DNA of 12,633 nucleotides from Actinomycetes bacterium (GTDB lineage: Bacteria; Actinomycetota; Actinomycetes; Actinomycetales; Cellulomonadaceae), in NCBI GenBank assembly GCA_023412515.1, contig JAEYNO010000495.1, positions 1 through 12,633 on the forward strand, in the 5' to 3' direction. The notes beneath the pieces were generated by a model. It saw only the letters and a program-made list of their open reading frames with translations. It was not told where the DNA came from and ran no database searches. A program made the position numbers and the translations under genes. Positions 1 through 8,544 of this stretch are shown here, one piece after another (positions within the stretch are counted from its first letter, which is position 1; every line of letters starts with the position of its first letter).

Positions 1-1553
<1,553 letters not shown>

Positions 1554-1567
1554 CGCCACCGGGGACC

Positions 1568-1718
1568 GTGGCCGGATCGCACTCTCACGCCGCACGGAGA
1601 GGGTGACCGGATCGCACTCTCACACCCCCGGGGTGACCGGATCGCACTCTCACCACCCCGGGTGACTGGATCGCACTCTCACGCTCTACAGGAGGGGGTG
1701 AGAGTGCGATCCGGTCAC
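1568..1718. repeat. Four direct copies plus one inverted copy of a 21-bp repeat between convergent genes
   Basis: The core is GACCGGATCGCACTCTCAC, preceded by GT. Direct copies lie at 1568-1588 (one mismatch), 1603-1623, 1633-1653 and 1662-1682 (one mismatch). An inverted copy lies at 1698-1718, and it matches the third copy over 23 bases (1632-1654 against 1697-1719). Start-to-start spacing is 35, 30 and 29. The array fills nearly the whole gap between the stop of phosphoglucomutase and the stop of the acetyltransferase on the other strand. The inverted copy could pair with any of the direct copies. The nearest pairing leaves a 15-base loop. Confidence 0.93.
1662..1718. terminator. Possible bidirectional terminator hairpin
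   Basis: The fourth direct repeat copy (1662-1682) and the inverted copy (1698-1718) form a 21-bp stem with one mismatch and a 15-base loop (1683-1697). It sits 4 bases past the stop of the minus-strand acetyltransferase and about 110 bases past the pgm stop. There is no T-tract, which is common for terminators in high-GC actinomycetes. The hairpin is seen in the sequence. The terminator role is inferred from its position between convergent genes. Confidence 0.5.
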
Positions 1719-1722
1719 CGTG

Positions 1723-2013
1723 TCAGCGGTGGTCCAGCAGGTCCTGGTACTCGGCGTGCCGCGCGACGTACGCCTTGACGAACGGGCACAGCGCGACGAC
1801 GCGCCGACCCGACGCGCGCACGTCGTCGAGCGCGCCGCGCACGAGCGCCGAGCCGACGCCCTGCCCCTCGGCCGCCGGCTCGACCTCGGTGTGCGTGAAC
1901 ACCACGCGCCCGTCGTCGACCACGTAGGCCGCGAGGCCCAGCAGCTCCCCGTCGGGCGTGCGCGCCTCGAACCGGCCCTCGGCGGGCACGTCGGTCACCA
2001 CCACGTCGCTCAT
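1723..2013 (-). CDS. Small GNAT-type N-acetyltransferase (YjdJ/NATD1-like)
   Basis: A 96-residue protein of the minimal GCN5-related acetyltransferase type, which would transfer acetyl from acetyl-CoA to an unknown amine. It carries the acetyl-CoA pyrophosphate loop EGQGVGSALVRGAL (residues 49-62), the preceding beta-strand VVFTHTEV, and the LCPF segment with a Cys at residue 76, followed by AYVARHAEY. These are typical of the very short COG2388-like subgroup, which is normally about 90-110 residues. I chose the ATG at 2011-2013. An in-frame ATG four codons upstream (2023-2025) is the alternative. Neither has a clear Shine-Dalgarno sequence. The gene is divergent from the MFS transporter, with only 77 bases between starts and no recognisable -10 hexamer there, and convergent with pgm. 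The substrate cannot be told from sequence. Confidence 0.85.
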   Translation of the reverse strand: MSDVVVTDVPAEGRFEARTPDGELLGLAAYVVDDGRVVFTHTEVEPAAEGQGVGSALVRGALDDVRASGRRVVALCPFVKAYVARHAEYQDLLDHR

Positions 2014-2090
2014 GGCGACGATCATGGGCGACCGTCGCGGCCCGCGCACGCGTGGCCGGAGGTGTCGGCGACGGGTGCGAGCATGAGCAC

Positions 2091-3494
2091 ATGCTCCAGC
2101 CCTACCGGGACGTCCTCGCGCGCCCTGGCGCACTCGCGTTCTCCGCCACCGGTGTCGTCGCCCGCCTGCCCATGTCGATGGTCGGCATCGGCATCGTCCT
2201 CATGGTCTCGTCGCTGTACGGCTCGTACGGGCTGGCCGGGCGGGTGTCCGCCGCGATGGTCGTCGCGCAGGCCGCCGGCGGCCCGCAGATCGCGCGGCTC
2301 GTGGACCGGTTCGGGCAGGCGCGCGTCATGCGCCCGGCGATCGTGGTGTCGGCGACGAGCATCGTCGGCCTGATCGTGGCCGCGTCGCTGCGCGCGCCGT
2401 CCGCGTGGCTGTACGTCACCGCGGTGCTCGCGGGCGCGACCATCGGGTCGTTCGGCTCGCTCGTGCGCGCGCGCTGGACGCACGTGCTGGGCGACGACCC
2501 GCGGCGCATCCACACCGCCTACTCGCTGGAGTCCGCGCTCGACGAGCTCGTGTTCGTGGTCGGCCCCGTCGCCGCGACCGCGCTCGCGACGAGCGTCGCG
2601 CCGACCGCCGGTCTCGTCGTACCCGTCGTCGCGATGCTGGTGGGAGGCCTGGCGTTCCTGTCGCTGCGCCGCACCGAACCCGCCGTGGCCGCCGCGCACG
2701 AGCCGCGCCCGCGCGGCAGCGTCCTCGCACGGCCCGGCATGCTCGTGATCATCCTGGTGTTCGTCGCGATCGGCGGGATCTTCGGCGCGACCGACGTCGC
2801 CACGGTCGCGTTCGCGGAGGAGCAGGGCAGCAAGGGGTCGGCGGGCCTGATCCTCGCGGTGTTCGCGCTCGGGTCGCTCATCTCGGGGCTGCTGTACGGC
2901 GCGCGGCACTGGGTGTCGCCGCTGCACCGGCGGTTCGCGATCGGCGTCGTCGCGCTCGCGCTCGGGGTGTGCGCGTTCTTCCTCACGCAGTCGCTGTGGG
3001 CGCTCGCGGGCGTCATGTTCGTGGTCGGGTTCGCGATCGCGCCGTCGATCATCAACGGCAACGCGCTGGTCGCCGAGCTCGTGCCGTCGGGGCGGCTCAC
3101 CGAGGGCCTGACCTGGGTGGGCACGGGCCTGAGCGTCGGGGTGTCGGTCGGGTCGTCGGTCGCGGGCACGCAGATCGACGCGGGCGGCTCGCACGCGGGG
3201 TTCCTCGTCGTCGTCGCCTCGGGCGCGGCCGCGCTCGTCGCGACGCTCGTCGCGCTGCCGTCGCTGCGCCGGCAGGCGGCGGCGCGTGCGGACGCGGAAG
3301 CGGCGGACCACGCACCGGACGACGCACCGGGTGACGTGCCGACGACGTCCGCGGACGCCGGTCCGGCCGTCGACGCGCACGCGTCCGCCGACGCGACGTG
3401 CGTCGAGGACCAGCCGACGAGCCCCACCGCGGGCGCGGCCGTCGCGGCTGCCGAGCTGGCCACCGACCGGACGGGCGACATCCCCGGGCGTTGA
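2091..3494 (+). CDS. MFS transporter with long acidic C-terminal tail
   Basis: A 467-residue integral membrane protein of the major facilitator superfamily, probably a drug or metabolite exporter. The substrate is unknown. Hydrophobic segments run from about residue 15 to 390 in two halves separated by a charged linker near residues 195-210 (LRRTEPAVAAAHEPRPR). The loop VDRFGQARVMRP at 71-82 is the degenerate motif A between the second and third membrane helices. After the last helix, a tail of about 75 residues (392-467) is rich in Ala, Asp, Pro and Thr and is probably disordered, which is unusual for the family. I chose the ATG at 2091 because it begins MLQPYRDVLARPGALAF, a normal start for these transporters. 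A GTG at 2052 would add 13 unlikely residues. No strong ribosome binding site is visible. Downstream is a repeat-rich gap. Confidence 0.88.
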   Translation: MLQPYRDVLARPGALAFSATGVVARLPMSMVGIGIVLMVSSLYGSYGLAGRVSAAMVVAQAAGGPQIARLVDRFGQARVMRPAIVVSATSIVGLIVAASLRAPSAWLYVTAVLAGATIGSFGSLVRARWTHVLGDDPRRIHTAYSLESALDELVFVVGPVAATALATSVAPTAGLVVPVVAMLVGGLAFLSLRRTEPAVAAAHEPRPRGSVLARPGMLVIILVFVAIGGIFGATDVATVAFAEEQGSKGSAGLILAVFALGSLISGLLYGARHWVSPLHRRFAIGVVALALGVCAFFLTQSLWALAGVMFVVGFAIAPSIINGNALVAELVPSGRLTEGLTWVGTGLSVGVSVGSSVAGTQIDAGGSHAGFLVVVASGAAALVATLVALPSLRRQAAARADAEAADHAPDDAPGDVPTTSADAGPAVDAHASADATCVEDQPTSPTAGAAVAAAELATDRTGDIPGR

Positions 3495-3783
3495 AGATCC
3501 TCGGCGACGCTCCCGGCTCCGCACCCTGCGCGACGGTTCGTCCCCGCGCGCGTCGTGTCCGATGCGGCGCGCGCGGTCCGCGGCGCACGGCACGTCCGGT
3601 CGCCCCGACGCTCGGCACGTCCGGTCGCGCGGCGCACGGCACGTCCGGTCGAACGGTGCACGGCACGTCGGGAGGCACGGTGTGCGGCAGGTCCGGTCGT
3701 GCGCAGCACACCGCACCCCGGGCGCGGACCGCGACACCCGGGTGACCCTGCGCAAAGTCCTGGGCCGGGGCCGGCCGCACCCC
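3495..3783. other. Non-coding gap between MFS transporter and phosphotransferase
   Basis: About 290 bases with no credible gene. Open frames exist on both strands but are Arg/Pro-rich shadows of the GC bias. The middle holds a 24-bp tandem repeat (separate entry). The right end, from about 3710, holds no -35 match but ends in the -10-like TAGGGT of the next gene. No T-tract terminator is visible. Confidence 0.8.
3589..3699. repeat. Five-unit tandem repeat, 24-bp period
   Basis: The core GGCACGTCCGGTCG occurs exactly at 3589-3602, 3614-3627 and 3638-3651, degenerates to GGCACGTCGGGAGG at 3662-3675, and returns with one mismatch at 3686-3699. Unit starts are 25, 24, 24 and 24 bases apart. The bases before each core are also similar (gcgcac, ggcgcac, ggtgcac, ggtgtgc). 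It lies between two genes on the same strand and does not encode a convincing protein in any frame. The 25-base first interval breaks the frame. Confidence 0.88.
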
Positions 3784-3789
3784 TAGGGT
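3784..3789 (+). promoter_or_regulatory. -10 element TAGGGT, leaderless-type promoter of phosphotransferase
   Basis: TAGGGT fits the actinobacterial -10 consensus TANNNT and is followed by exactly seven bases and then GTG at 3797. In actinomycetes this spacing places the transcription start on the first base of the start codon. No -35 match is seen. The assignment is from pattern only. Confidence 0.5.
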
Positions 3790-3796
3790 GACGGCC

Positions 3797-4834
3797 GTGA
3801 GCAGCGCCGCCATCGCCCCGACCGTCGACGACGCGACGATCGCCGCCCTGACCCGCGTGGTCGCCCCCGTCGGGGAGCTGACCGGCGCGACCCCGCTGAC
3901 CGGCGGGTACTTCGCGACGACGTACGCGGTCGACCTCGCCGACGGCACGCGCGTGGTCGTCAAGACCGCGCCGACCGCGACCGAGCGCCTCATGACGTAC
4001 GAGCTGGACCTCGTGCGCTCCGAGGCGCTGGTCTACGAGCTCGCGGCGGAGCGCCCGGAGCTGCGGATGCCGCGGCTGCTGCGGTTCGACGGCTCGCGCA
4101 CGGACCTGCCGGGCGACGTCGTCGTGGCGTCGTTCCTGCCCGGCACGCCCTGGCAAGAGGCGGGGTTCGGGAAGGTCGACGAGGACCCGCGCGCGGCCCG
4201 CACGCAGCACGAGCTCGGCGTGCTCATGGCGCGCCTGCACGCCGTGACCGGTGAGCGCTTCGGGTACGTCCGCTCGGTCGCCGAGCCGGCGGGCGCCGAC
4301 GGCCCCGCCGGGGCGCGGCTGCACGGCGACACGTGGCCGGAGGCGTTCGGGCGCATGGTCGAGGCGATCCTCGCCGACGGCGTGCGGTGGGGCGTCGACC
4401 TGCGGCCCGACGACGTGCGCACCGTGCTGGCACGCCACCAGGGCGTGCTCGCCCGGGTCACCACCCCCGTGCTGGTGCACGGCGACCTGTGGGAGGGCAA
4501 CGTCTTCGTGACCGCCGAGGGCGAGCTCGTCGGCGTCATCGACCCCGAGCGCGCGCTGTGGGCGGACCCGCTGATGGACCTCATCGGTGCGGACCAGTTC
4601 GGGCGCGCCACCCCCGCGCCGCGCCTGCTCGCGGGGCTGCGCGAGGGTGGCGCGCCGCTGAGCCTCGACGACGAGGACGCCTATGTACGTTTCATGCTCT
4701 ACCGCATGTACATGAGCATGATCCTGCACGTCGAGGCCGAGCCCCGCGGGTACGACGGCGAGGGCGGCGCGTGGTACCGCCGCACGTCCGGTGAGCTCCT
4801 GCACTGGGCGCTGGACGAGCTGCTGCGCCGCTGA
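3797..4834 (+). CDS. Phosphotransferase of the APH/fructosamine-kinase-like fold
   Basis: A 345-residue cytosolic kinase-fold enzyme that would phosphorylate a small molecule (sugar amine, choline-like or antibiotic) using ATP. Counting from GTG 3797, VVVK has the ATP-binding Lys at 56, RSEALVYE has the candidate helix-C Glu at 76, the catalytic loop LVHGDLWEGNVF has Asp 230 and Asn 235, and the metal-binding GVIDPERA has Asp 249 in place of the DFG motif. The HGDLWEGN form is that of the APH and fructosamine-kinase families. Real aminoglycoside resistance is not implied. The start is either GTG 3788 (three residues longer) or GTG 3797. I prefer 3797 because TAGGGT lies seven bases before it, giving a leaderless mRNA, while 3788 overlaps that hexamer. 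The next gene starts 122 bases downstream on the same strand. Confidence 0.85.
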   Translation: MSSAAIAPTVDDATIAALTRVVAPVGELTGATPLTGGYFATTYAVDLADGTRVVVKTAPTATERLMTYELDLVRSEALVYELAAERPELRMPRLLRFDGSRTDLPGDVVVASFLPGTPWQEAGFGKVDEDPRAARTQHELGVLMARLHAVTGERFGYVRSVAEPAGADGPAGARLHGDTWPEAFGRMVEAILADGVRWGVDLRPDDVRTVLARHQGVLARVTTPVLVHGDLWEGNVFVTAEGELVGVIDPERALWADPLMDLIGADQFGRATPAPRLLAGLREGGAPLSLDDEDAYVRFMLYRMYMSMILHVEAEPRGYDGEGGAWYRRTSGELLHWALDELLRR

Positions 4835-4943
4835 GGCCCCGGGACGGCGCCAGGGAGCGGCCGTCGACGTCTCGCGGCTCACACCCCGTGCGGGTGCGGG
4901 CGCCGGGTGGCGGGCCGACGATGAGGAGGAACCCCACCACCCC

Positions 4944-4950
4944 TCGGAGG
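4944..4950 (+). promoter_or_regulatory. Ribosome binding site deciding the poxB start
   Basis: TCGGAGG ends six bases before the GTG at 4957, a good Shine-Dalgarno match and spacing. It selects this start over the in-frame ATG at 4921, which has no comparable site in front and would add twelve residues (MRRNPTTPRRSP) absent from the fold. Confidence 0.75.
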
Positions 4951-4956
4951 TCCCCC

Positions 4957-6726
4957 GTGGCACGTCGCACCGTCGCCGACCAGCTCGTCTCGCAGATCGT
5001 CGCCGCGGGTGCGCGGCACGTGTACGGCATCGTCGGGGACAGCCTCAACCCCGTGGTCGACGCGGTGCGGCGCGCACGTGAGGACGGCGCCGACATCGAG
5101 TGGGTGCACGTGCGGCACGAGGAGGCGGGTGCGTTCGCGGCGGCCGCCGAGGCCGAGCTCACGGGTCGGCTCGCGGTGTGCGCCGGGTCCTGCGGGCCCG
5201 GCAACCTGCACCTCATCAACGGCCTGTACGACGCGAACCGCACGCGCGTGCCGGTGCTCGCGATCGCGTCGCACATCCCGTCCGCGCAGATCGGCACGCA
5301 GTACTTCCAGGAGACGCACCCCGACCGGCTGTTCCTCGAGTGCTCGGTGTACTCCGAGCTGGTGTCGACCGCCGAGCAGGCACCGCGCGTCATCCGCTCC
5401 GCGATCCACCACGCGTACGGCGCGCCCGGCGTCGCGGTGCTGAGCCTGCCGGGCGACGTCGCCGACCAGGCCGCGCACGACGACGGCGTCGACGTGCTCA
5501 CGCCGCCGCCCGCGCCGCGCGTCGTCCCCGACGCGGACGCCGTGCAGGCGCTGGCCGACGCGATCGACGCCGCGGGCAAGGTGACGATCTTCGCGGGGGC
5601 GGGCGTCGCGGGCGCCCGGCCCGACGTGCTCGCGCTGGCCGACCGGATCGCGGCACCCGTGGGGCACTCGCTGCGCGGCAAGGAGCACGTGCAGGTCGAC
5701 AACCCGTTCGACGTCGGCATGTCGGGGCTGCTCGGGTACGGCGCGTGCCAGGCCGCGATGGAGGGCGCCGACCTGCTGCTGCTCCTGGGCACCGACTTCC
5801 CGTACGACCAGTTCCTGCCGTCCGACGTACGCACCGCGCAGGTCGACATCGACCCCACGCGGCTGGGCCGGCGCACGCGGAACGACCTCGTCGTGCTCGG
5901 CGACGTCGGCGAGACCGTCCGCGCGCTGCTGCCGCTCGTGCAGCGCAAGCGCAGCCGGCGGTTCCTCGACAAGATGGTCGACAAGCACCGCCGCGCCATG
6001 GAGGGCATCGTCGGGGCGTACACCAAGGACGTCGAGCACCACACGCCCATCCACCCCGAGTACGCGGCCGTGCTGCTCGACGAGGAGGCCGCCGACGACG
6101 CCGTGTTCACGGTCGACACCGGCATGTGCAACGTGTGGGCGGCGCGGTACGTCACGCCGAACGGGCGGCGCCGCGTCATCGGGTCGTTCCTGCACGGGTC
6201 GATGGCCAACGCCGTGCCGCACGCGATCGGCGCCGCGCTCGCCGCGCGCGACGACGGCGGCCCGCAGCGGCACGTCGTCGCGATGGCCGGCGACGGCGGC
6301 CTGTCGATGCTGCTGGGCGAGCTCATCACGCTCAAGCACTACGACCTGCCGGTCAAGGTGATCCTGTTCGACAACGCGACGCTCGGCATGGTGCGCCTCG
6401 AGATGCTCGTCGACGGCCTGCCGTCCTACGCGACCGACTCGCCGCACGTCGACTACGCGGCCGTCGCGCAGGCCGTCGGCATCCCGTCGGTGCGCGTCGA
6501 GGACCCGACGCAGATCCGGGCCGCACTGCGGCAGGCGTTCTCCCACGACGGGCCCGCGCTCGTCGACCTCGTCACCGACCCGCGCGCGCTCTCGATCCCG
6601 CCGAAGATCACGCGCAAGCAGGTCGCCGGGTTCACCGCCGCCATGAGCAAGGAGGTGCTCGGCGGGGGGCTCGGCGAGGTCATGGCGATGGCCCGCTCGA
6701 ACCTGCGGAACGTGCCGCGGCCCTGA
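4957..6726 (+). CDS. poxB: Pyruvate dehydrogenase (quinone), PoxB-type, ThDP/FAD enzyme
   Basis: A peripheral membrane flavoenzyme that converts pyruvate to acetate and CO2 and passes the electrons to the quinone pool, bypassing acetyl-CoA. The 589-residue length is close to the family norm (about 575). The order is the N-terminal ThDP Pyr domain with VYGIVGDSLNP and RHEEAGAFAA (catalytic Glu 55), the central FAD domain with SLRGKEHVQVDNPFDVGMSG and LLLLLGTDFPYDQF, then the C-terminal ThDP PP domain with MAGDGGLSMLLGE (Gly445-Asp446-Gly447) and FDNATLGMV (Asn 473) about 28 residues later. The C-terminus, after PPKITRKQVAGF, is an amphipathic stretch ending SNLRNVPRP, where PoxB enzymes bind the membrane on activation. 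Related ThDP enzymes (acetolactate synthase, oxalyl-CoA decarboxylase) fit less well. It converges on the VOC gene 61 bases away. Confidence 0.93.
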   Translation: MARRTVADQLVSQIVAAGARHVYGIVGDSLNPVVDAVRRAREDGADIEWVHVRHEEAGAFAAAAEAELTGRLAVCAGSCGPGNLHLINGLYDANRTRVPVLAIASHIPSAQIGTQYFQETHPDRLFLECSVYSELVSTAEQAPRVIRSAIHHAYGAPGVAVLSLPGDVADQAAHDDGVDVLTPPPAPRVVPDADAVQALADAIDAAGKVTIFAGAGVAGARPDVLALADRIAAPVGHSLRGKEHVQVDNPFDVGMSGLLGYGACQAAMEGADLLLLLGTDFPYDQFLPSDVRTAQVDIDPTRLGRRTRNDLVVLGDVGETVRALLPLVQRKRSRRFLDKMVDKHRRAMEGIVGAYTKDVEHHTPIHPEYAAVLLDEEAADDAVFTVDTGMCNVWAARYVTPNGRRRVIGSFLHGSMANAVPHAIGAALAARDDGGPQRHVVAMAGDGGLSMLLGELITLKHYDLPVKVILFDNATLGMVRLEMLVDGLPSYATDSPHVDYAAVAQAVGIPSVRVEDPTQIRAALRQAFSHDGPALVDLVTDPRALSIPPKITRKQVAGFTAAMSKEVLGGGLGEVMAMARSNLRNVPRP

Positions 6727-6750
6727 CGCCTCGCCTGACCGCCTGGGCGA

Positions 6751-6766
6751 CGCAGGCGCACCTGCG
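6751..6766. terminator. Short hairpin between convergent poxB and VOC genes
   Basis: CGCAGG-CGCA-CCTGCG is a perfect 6-bp GC stem with a 4-base loop, centred in the 61-base gap between the poxB stop and the stop of the minus-strand VOC gene. There is no T-tract on either side. A bidirectional terminator is plausible by position only. Confidence 0.35.
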
Positions 6767-6787
6767 CCGACGTCGTCCGCACCGCTC

Positions 6788-7186
6788 TCAGCCCGCGTCG
6801 AGCGCCGCGTACAGGTCGATCGCGTTGCCGTCGGGGTCGAGCAGCACCGCGTACCGCTGACCCCAGAACGCGTCCCACGGCGCGCGGTGCCCGGCGTGCC
6901 CCGCGGCGACCATCGCCGCGTACGTCGCGTCGACCCCGGCCGGCGAGCCGGCGTCGAACGCGAACGCGACGTGGTGCCCGCCGGTCGGCAGCACGTAGTG
7001 CGGGTCGAACGAGCGGACGGTCTCGACCGTGTCCCACGCGAGCAGCGTGCCGTCGTCGAGCCGCGCCTCGACGTGCGGGGCGTCGTCCTGCCCGTCGTCG
7101 ATCGCGACCCCGAGGGACCGGTAGAAGCGGAGGGACGCGGCCATGTCACGCGTGACGATGCCGAGCAGACCGAGCGAGAGCGCCAT
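6788..7186 (-). CDS. VOC-family (glyoxalase/bleomycin-resistance fold) protein
   Basis: A 132-residue protein of the vicinal oxygen chelate fold, normally a dimer with a metal site or a ligand-binding pocket. It has two beta-alpha-beta-beta-beta modules. The first starts LGLLGIVTRDMAASLRFYRS with the typical D-M-x-x-S-x-x-F-Y pattern. The second starts near AGSPAGVDATYAAMVAAG and ends LLDPDGNAIDLYA (residues 115-127), the family's closing signature. HHVAFAFD at 71-78 supplies a candidate metal His. Function could be an isomerase, a dioxygenase-like enzyme or drug sequestration, and the sequence does not say which. The ATG at 7184-7186 is preceded by TACGGT six bases away and has no Shine-Dalgarno, suggesting a leaderless transcript. 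It lies 61 bases downstream of the EntS-like exporter and could also be read through from it. Confidence 0.88.
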   Translation of the reverse strand: MALSLGLLGIVTRDMAASLRFYRSLGVAIDDGQDDAPHVEARLDDGTLLAWDTVETVRSFDPHYVLPTGGHHVAFAFDAGSPAGVDATYAAMVAAGHAGHRAPWDAFWGQRYAVLLDPDGNAIDLYAALDAG

Positions 7187-7192
7187 GCGGGA

Positions 7193-7198
7193 ACCGTA
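7193..7198 (-). promoter_or_regulatory. -10 element TACGGT, leaderless-type promoter of VOC gene
   Basis: On the minus strand TACGGT is followed by six bases and then the ATG. It matches TANNNT at leaderless spacing. No -35 is visible. A coincidental match is possible. Confidence 0.4.
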
Positions 7199-7247
7199 CG
7201 GCCCGGCACCGACACGCGGTCCCGCGACCCCACCCGCCGCCCGCCCG

Positions 7248-8531
7248 TCAGGGCGTCGGGTGCAGCGCGTCGTAGCGCCAGAACGTGCGTTGCGCACGCA
7301 CCAGCACCCACAGCAGCACGACGCACGCCGCGCCCCCGAGCACCGCGGCCCAGCCCTCGCCCACGCGCGTCGCGAGCGCGCCGAGCACGAGCTCGCCCAG
7401 GCGCGGGCCGCCCGCGACGACCACGACGAACACGCCCTGCAGGCGGCCGCGCATGTCGTCGGGCGTCGCGGTCTGCAGGATGGTCTGGCGGAACACCGCG
7501 GACACCGTGTCGGACGCACCCGCGAGCGCGAGCGTGACGACCGCGAGCGCCAGGGCGACGGGCAGCACGTGGTCGGGCGTCGTGCGCCCCGCGGTCACGA
7601 GCACGACGCCGAACGCGACGATCGACAGCCCCCACGCGGTGATCGCGACCGCGATGATGCGGCCCTGCCAGCGCACGCGCGCGAGCCCGCCCGAGAACAG
7701 CCCCGCCACGATCCCGCCCACGGCGATGGCCGCGACGAGCACGCCCGTCGTGGTCTCGCCGCCGCCCAGGTACAGCACGCCGACCGCGGGGAACAGCACG
7801 CGCGGCATCGCCGTGATCATCGCGACCAGGTCGACGAGGAACGTCATGCGCACGTTGCGCTGCGTGCCCAGGTACCGCAGGCCGTCGACCACCGACCCGA
7901 GGCCGAGCCGCTCGCGGCGGTGCGCCGACGGCTCGGGCGGCACGGGCGGCAGCCGCAGCAGCGCGGTCAGCGCGAACGTGAACAGCACCGCGTCGACCGC
8001 GTACGCCCACGCGTACCCGATGCCCGCGACGAGCAGCGCGCCCGCGAGCGGCCCGACCGTGAGCGCGGTGTTCCAGCCGATGGTCTGCAGCGCGTTCGCC
8101 GCGGGCATGAGGCGCGGCTCGAGCAGCCGCGGGATGATCGCCGACCGCGCCGGCGAGTTCACGGCACCGGCCGCGGACTGCACCGCGACCAGGCCGTACA
8201 GCAGCCCGACGTGCTCGTTGCCGAGCGCGGCCTGCGTGACCAGGCCCAGCACCGCGACCCACGACACGACCGACGCGACCAGCGCGACGGTGCGGCGGTC
8301 GTAGTGGTCGACGAGCGCCCCGCCGTACAGGCCGAAGACGACGAGCGGCACGAGCGCGCAGACCCCGAGCACGCCGACCGCGAGCGTCGAGGACGTCAGC
8401 GCGTAGACCTGCAGGCCGACCGCGACGACCGTGAGCTGCGAGCCGAGGTTCGCGACCGACAGGCCGAGCCACAGGCGCCGGAACGCCGGGCTGACGCGGA
8501 CGGGGGTCAGGTCGACGAGCACGGAACGCAC
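7248..8531 (-). CDS. MFS exporter of the EntS (enterobactin exporter)-like family
   Basis: A 427-residue inner-membrane transporter with the expected 12 hydrophobic segments. The N-terminus LVDLTPVRVSPAFRRLWLG, followed by NLGSQLTVVAVGLQVYALT, is characteristic of the EntS-like branch of the major facilitator superfamily. Motif A appears as GGALVDHYDRRTVAL (residues 70-84). A second conserved stretch, AVNSPARSAIIPRLL, lies near 122-136, and a cytoplasmic linker (PPVPPEPSAHRRERLG) separates the two halves. Family members export siderophores or drugs. No siderophore biosynthesis genes lie nearby, so the substrate is unknown. The GTG at 8529-8531 is preceded by TAGGCT seven bases away on the minus strand, the leaderless arrangement, and has no Shine-Dalgarno. 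gntK ends 74 bases upstream and the VOC gene starts 61 bases downstream, all on one strand. Confidence 0.88.
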   Translation of the reverse strand: MRSVLVDLTPVRVSPAFRRLWLGLSVANLGSQLTVVAVGLQVYALTSSTLAVGVLGVCALVPLVVFGLYGGALVDHYDRRTVALVASVVSWVAVLGLVTQAALGNEHVGLLYGLVAVQSAAGAVNSPARSAIIPRLLEPRLMPAANALQTIGWNTALTVGPLAGALLVAGIGYAWAYAVDAVLFTFALTALLRLPPVPPEPSAHRRERLGLGSVVDGLRYLGTQRNVRMTFLVDLVAMITAMPRVLFPAVGVLYLGGGETTTGVLVAAIAVGGIVAGLFSGGLARVRWQGRIIAVAITAWGLSIVAFGVVLVTAGRTTPDHVLPVALALAVVTLALAGASDTVSAVFRQTILQTATPDDMRGRLQGVFVVVVAGGPRLGELVLGALATRVGEGWAAVLGGAACVVLLWVLVRAQRTFWRYDALHPTP

Positions 8532-8538
8532 TCGCCGC

Positions 8539-8544
8539 AGCCTA
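8539..8544 (-). promoter_or_regulatory. -10 element TAGGCT, leaderless-type promoter of EntS-like exporter
   Basis: On the minus strand TAGGCT is followed by seven bases (GCGGCGA) and then the GTG start at 8531. It has the same architecture as at the phosphotransferase gene. No -35 match is seen. Confidence 0.5.

Noticed and set aside
1568..1718. CRISPR array
   Set aside because: Spacers are only about 8-14 bases and similar to each other, one copy is inverted, and there are no cas genes.
3555..3791. Small Arg-rich open frame over the 24-bp repeat, and an 8-residue periodic peptide (PDVPC-like) on the minus strand
   Set aside because: The periodicity comes from the 24-bp DNA repeat. The 25-base first interval breaks the frame and there is no ribosome binding site.
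3797..4834. Aminoglycoside resistance gene
   Set aside because: The kinase fold is shared by many metabolic enzymes. Surroundings are chromosomal housekeeping genes and nothing points to an antibiotic substrate.
2022..4963. Very long minus-strand open frames (577 and 814 codons) across the MFS, phosphotransferase and spacer region
   Set aside because: Composition is Arg/Ala/Pro-rich and repeat-driven with no domain signature. They oppose well-supported genes and arise from the scarcity of stop codons in very GC-rich DNA.
4879..8472. A 1197-codon minus-strand open frame
   Set aside because: It runs antisense to poxB and out of frame across the VOC and exporter genes. No coherent fold is visible.
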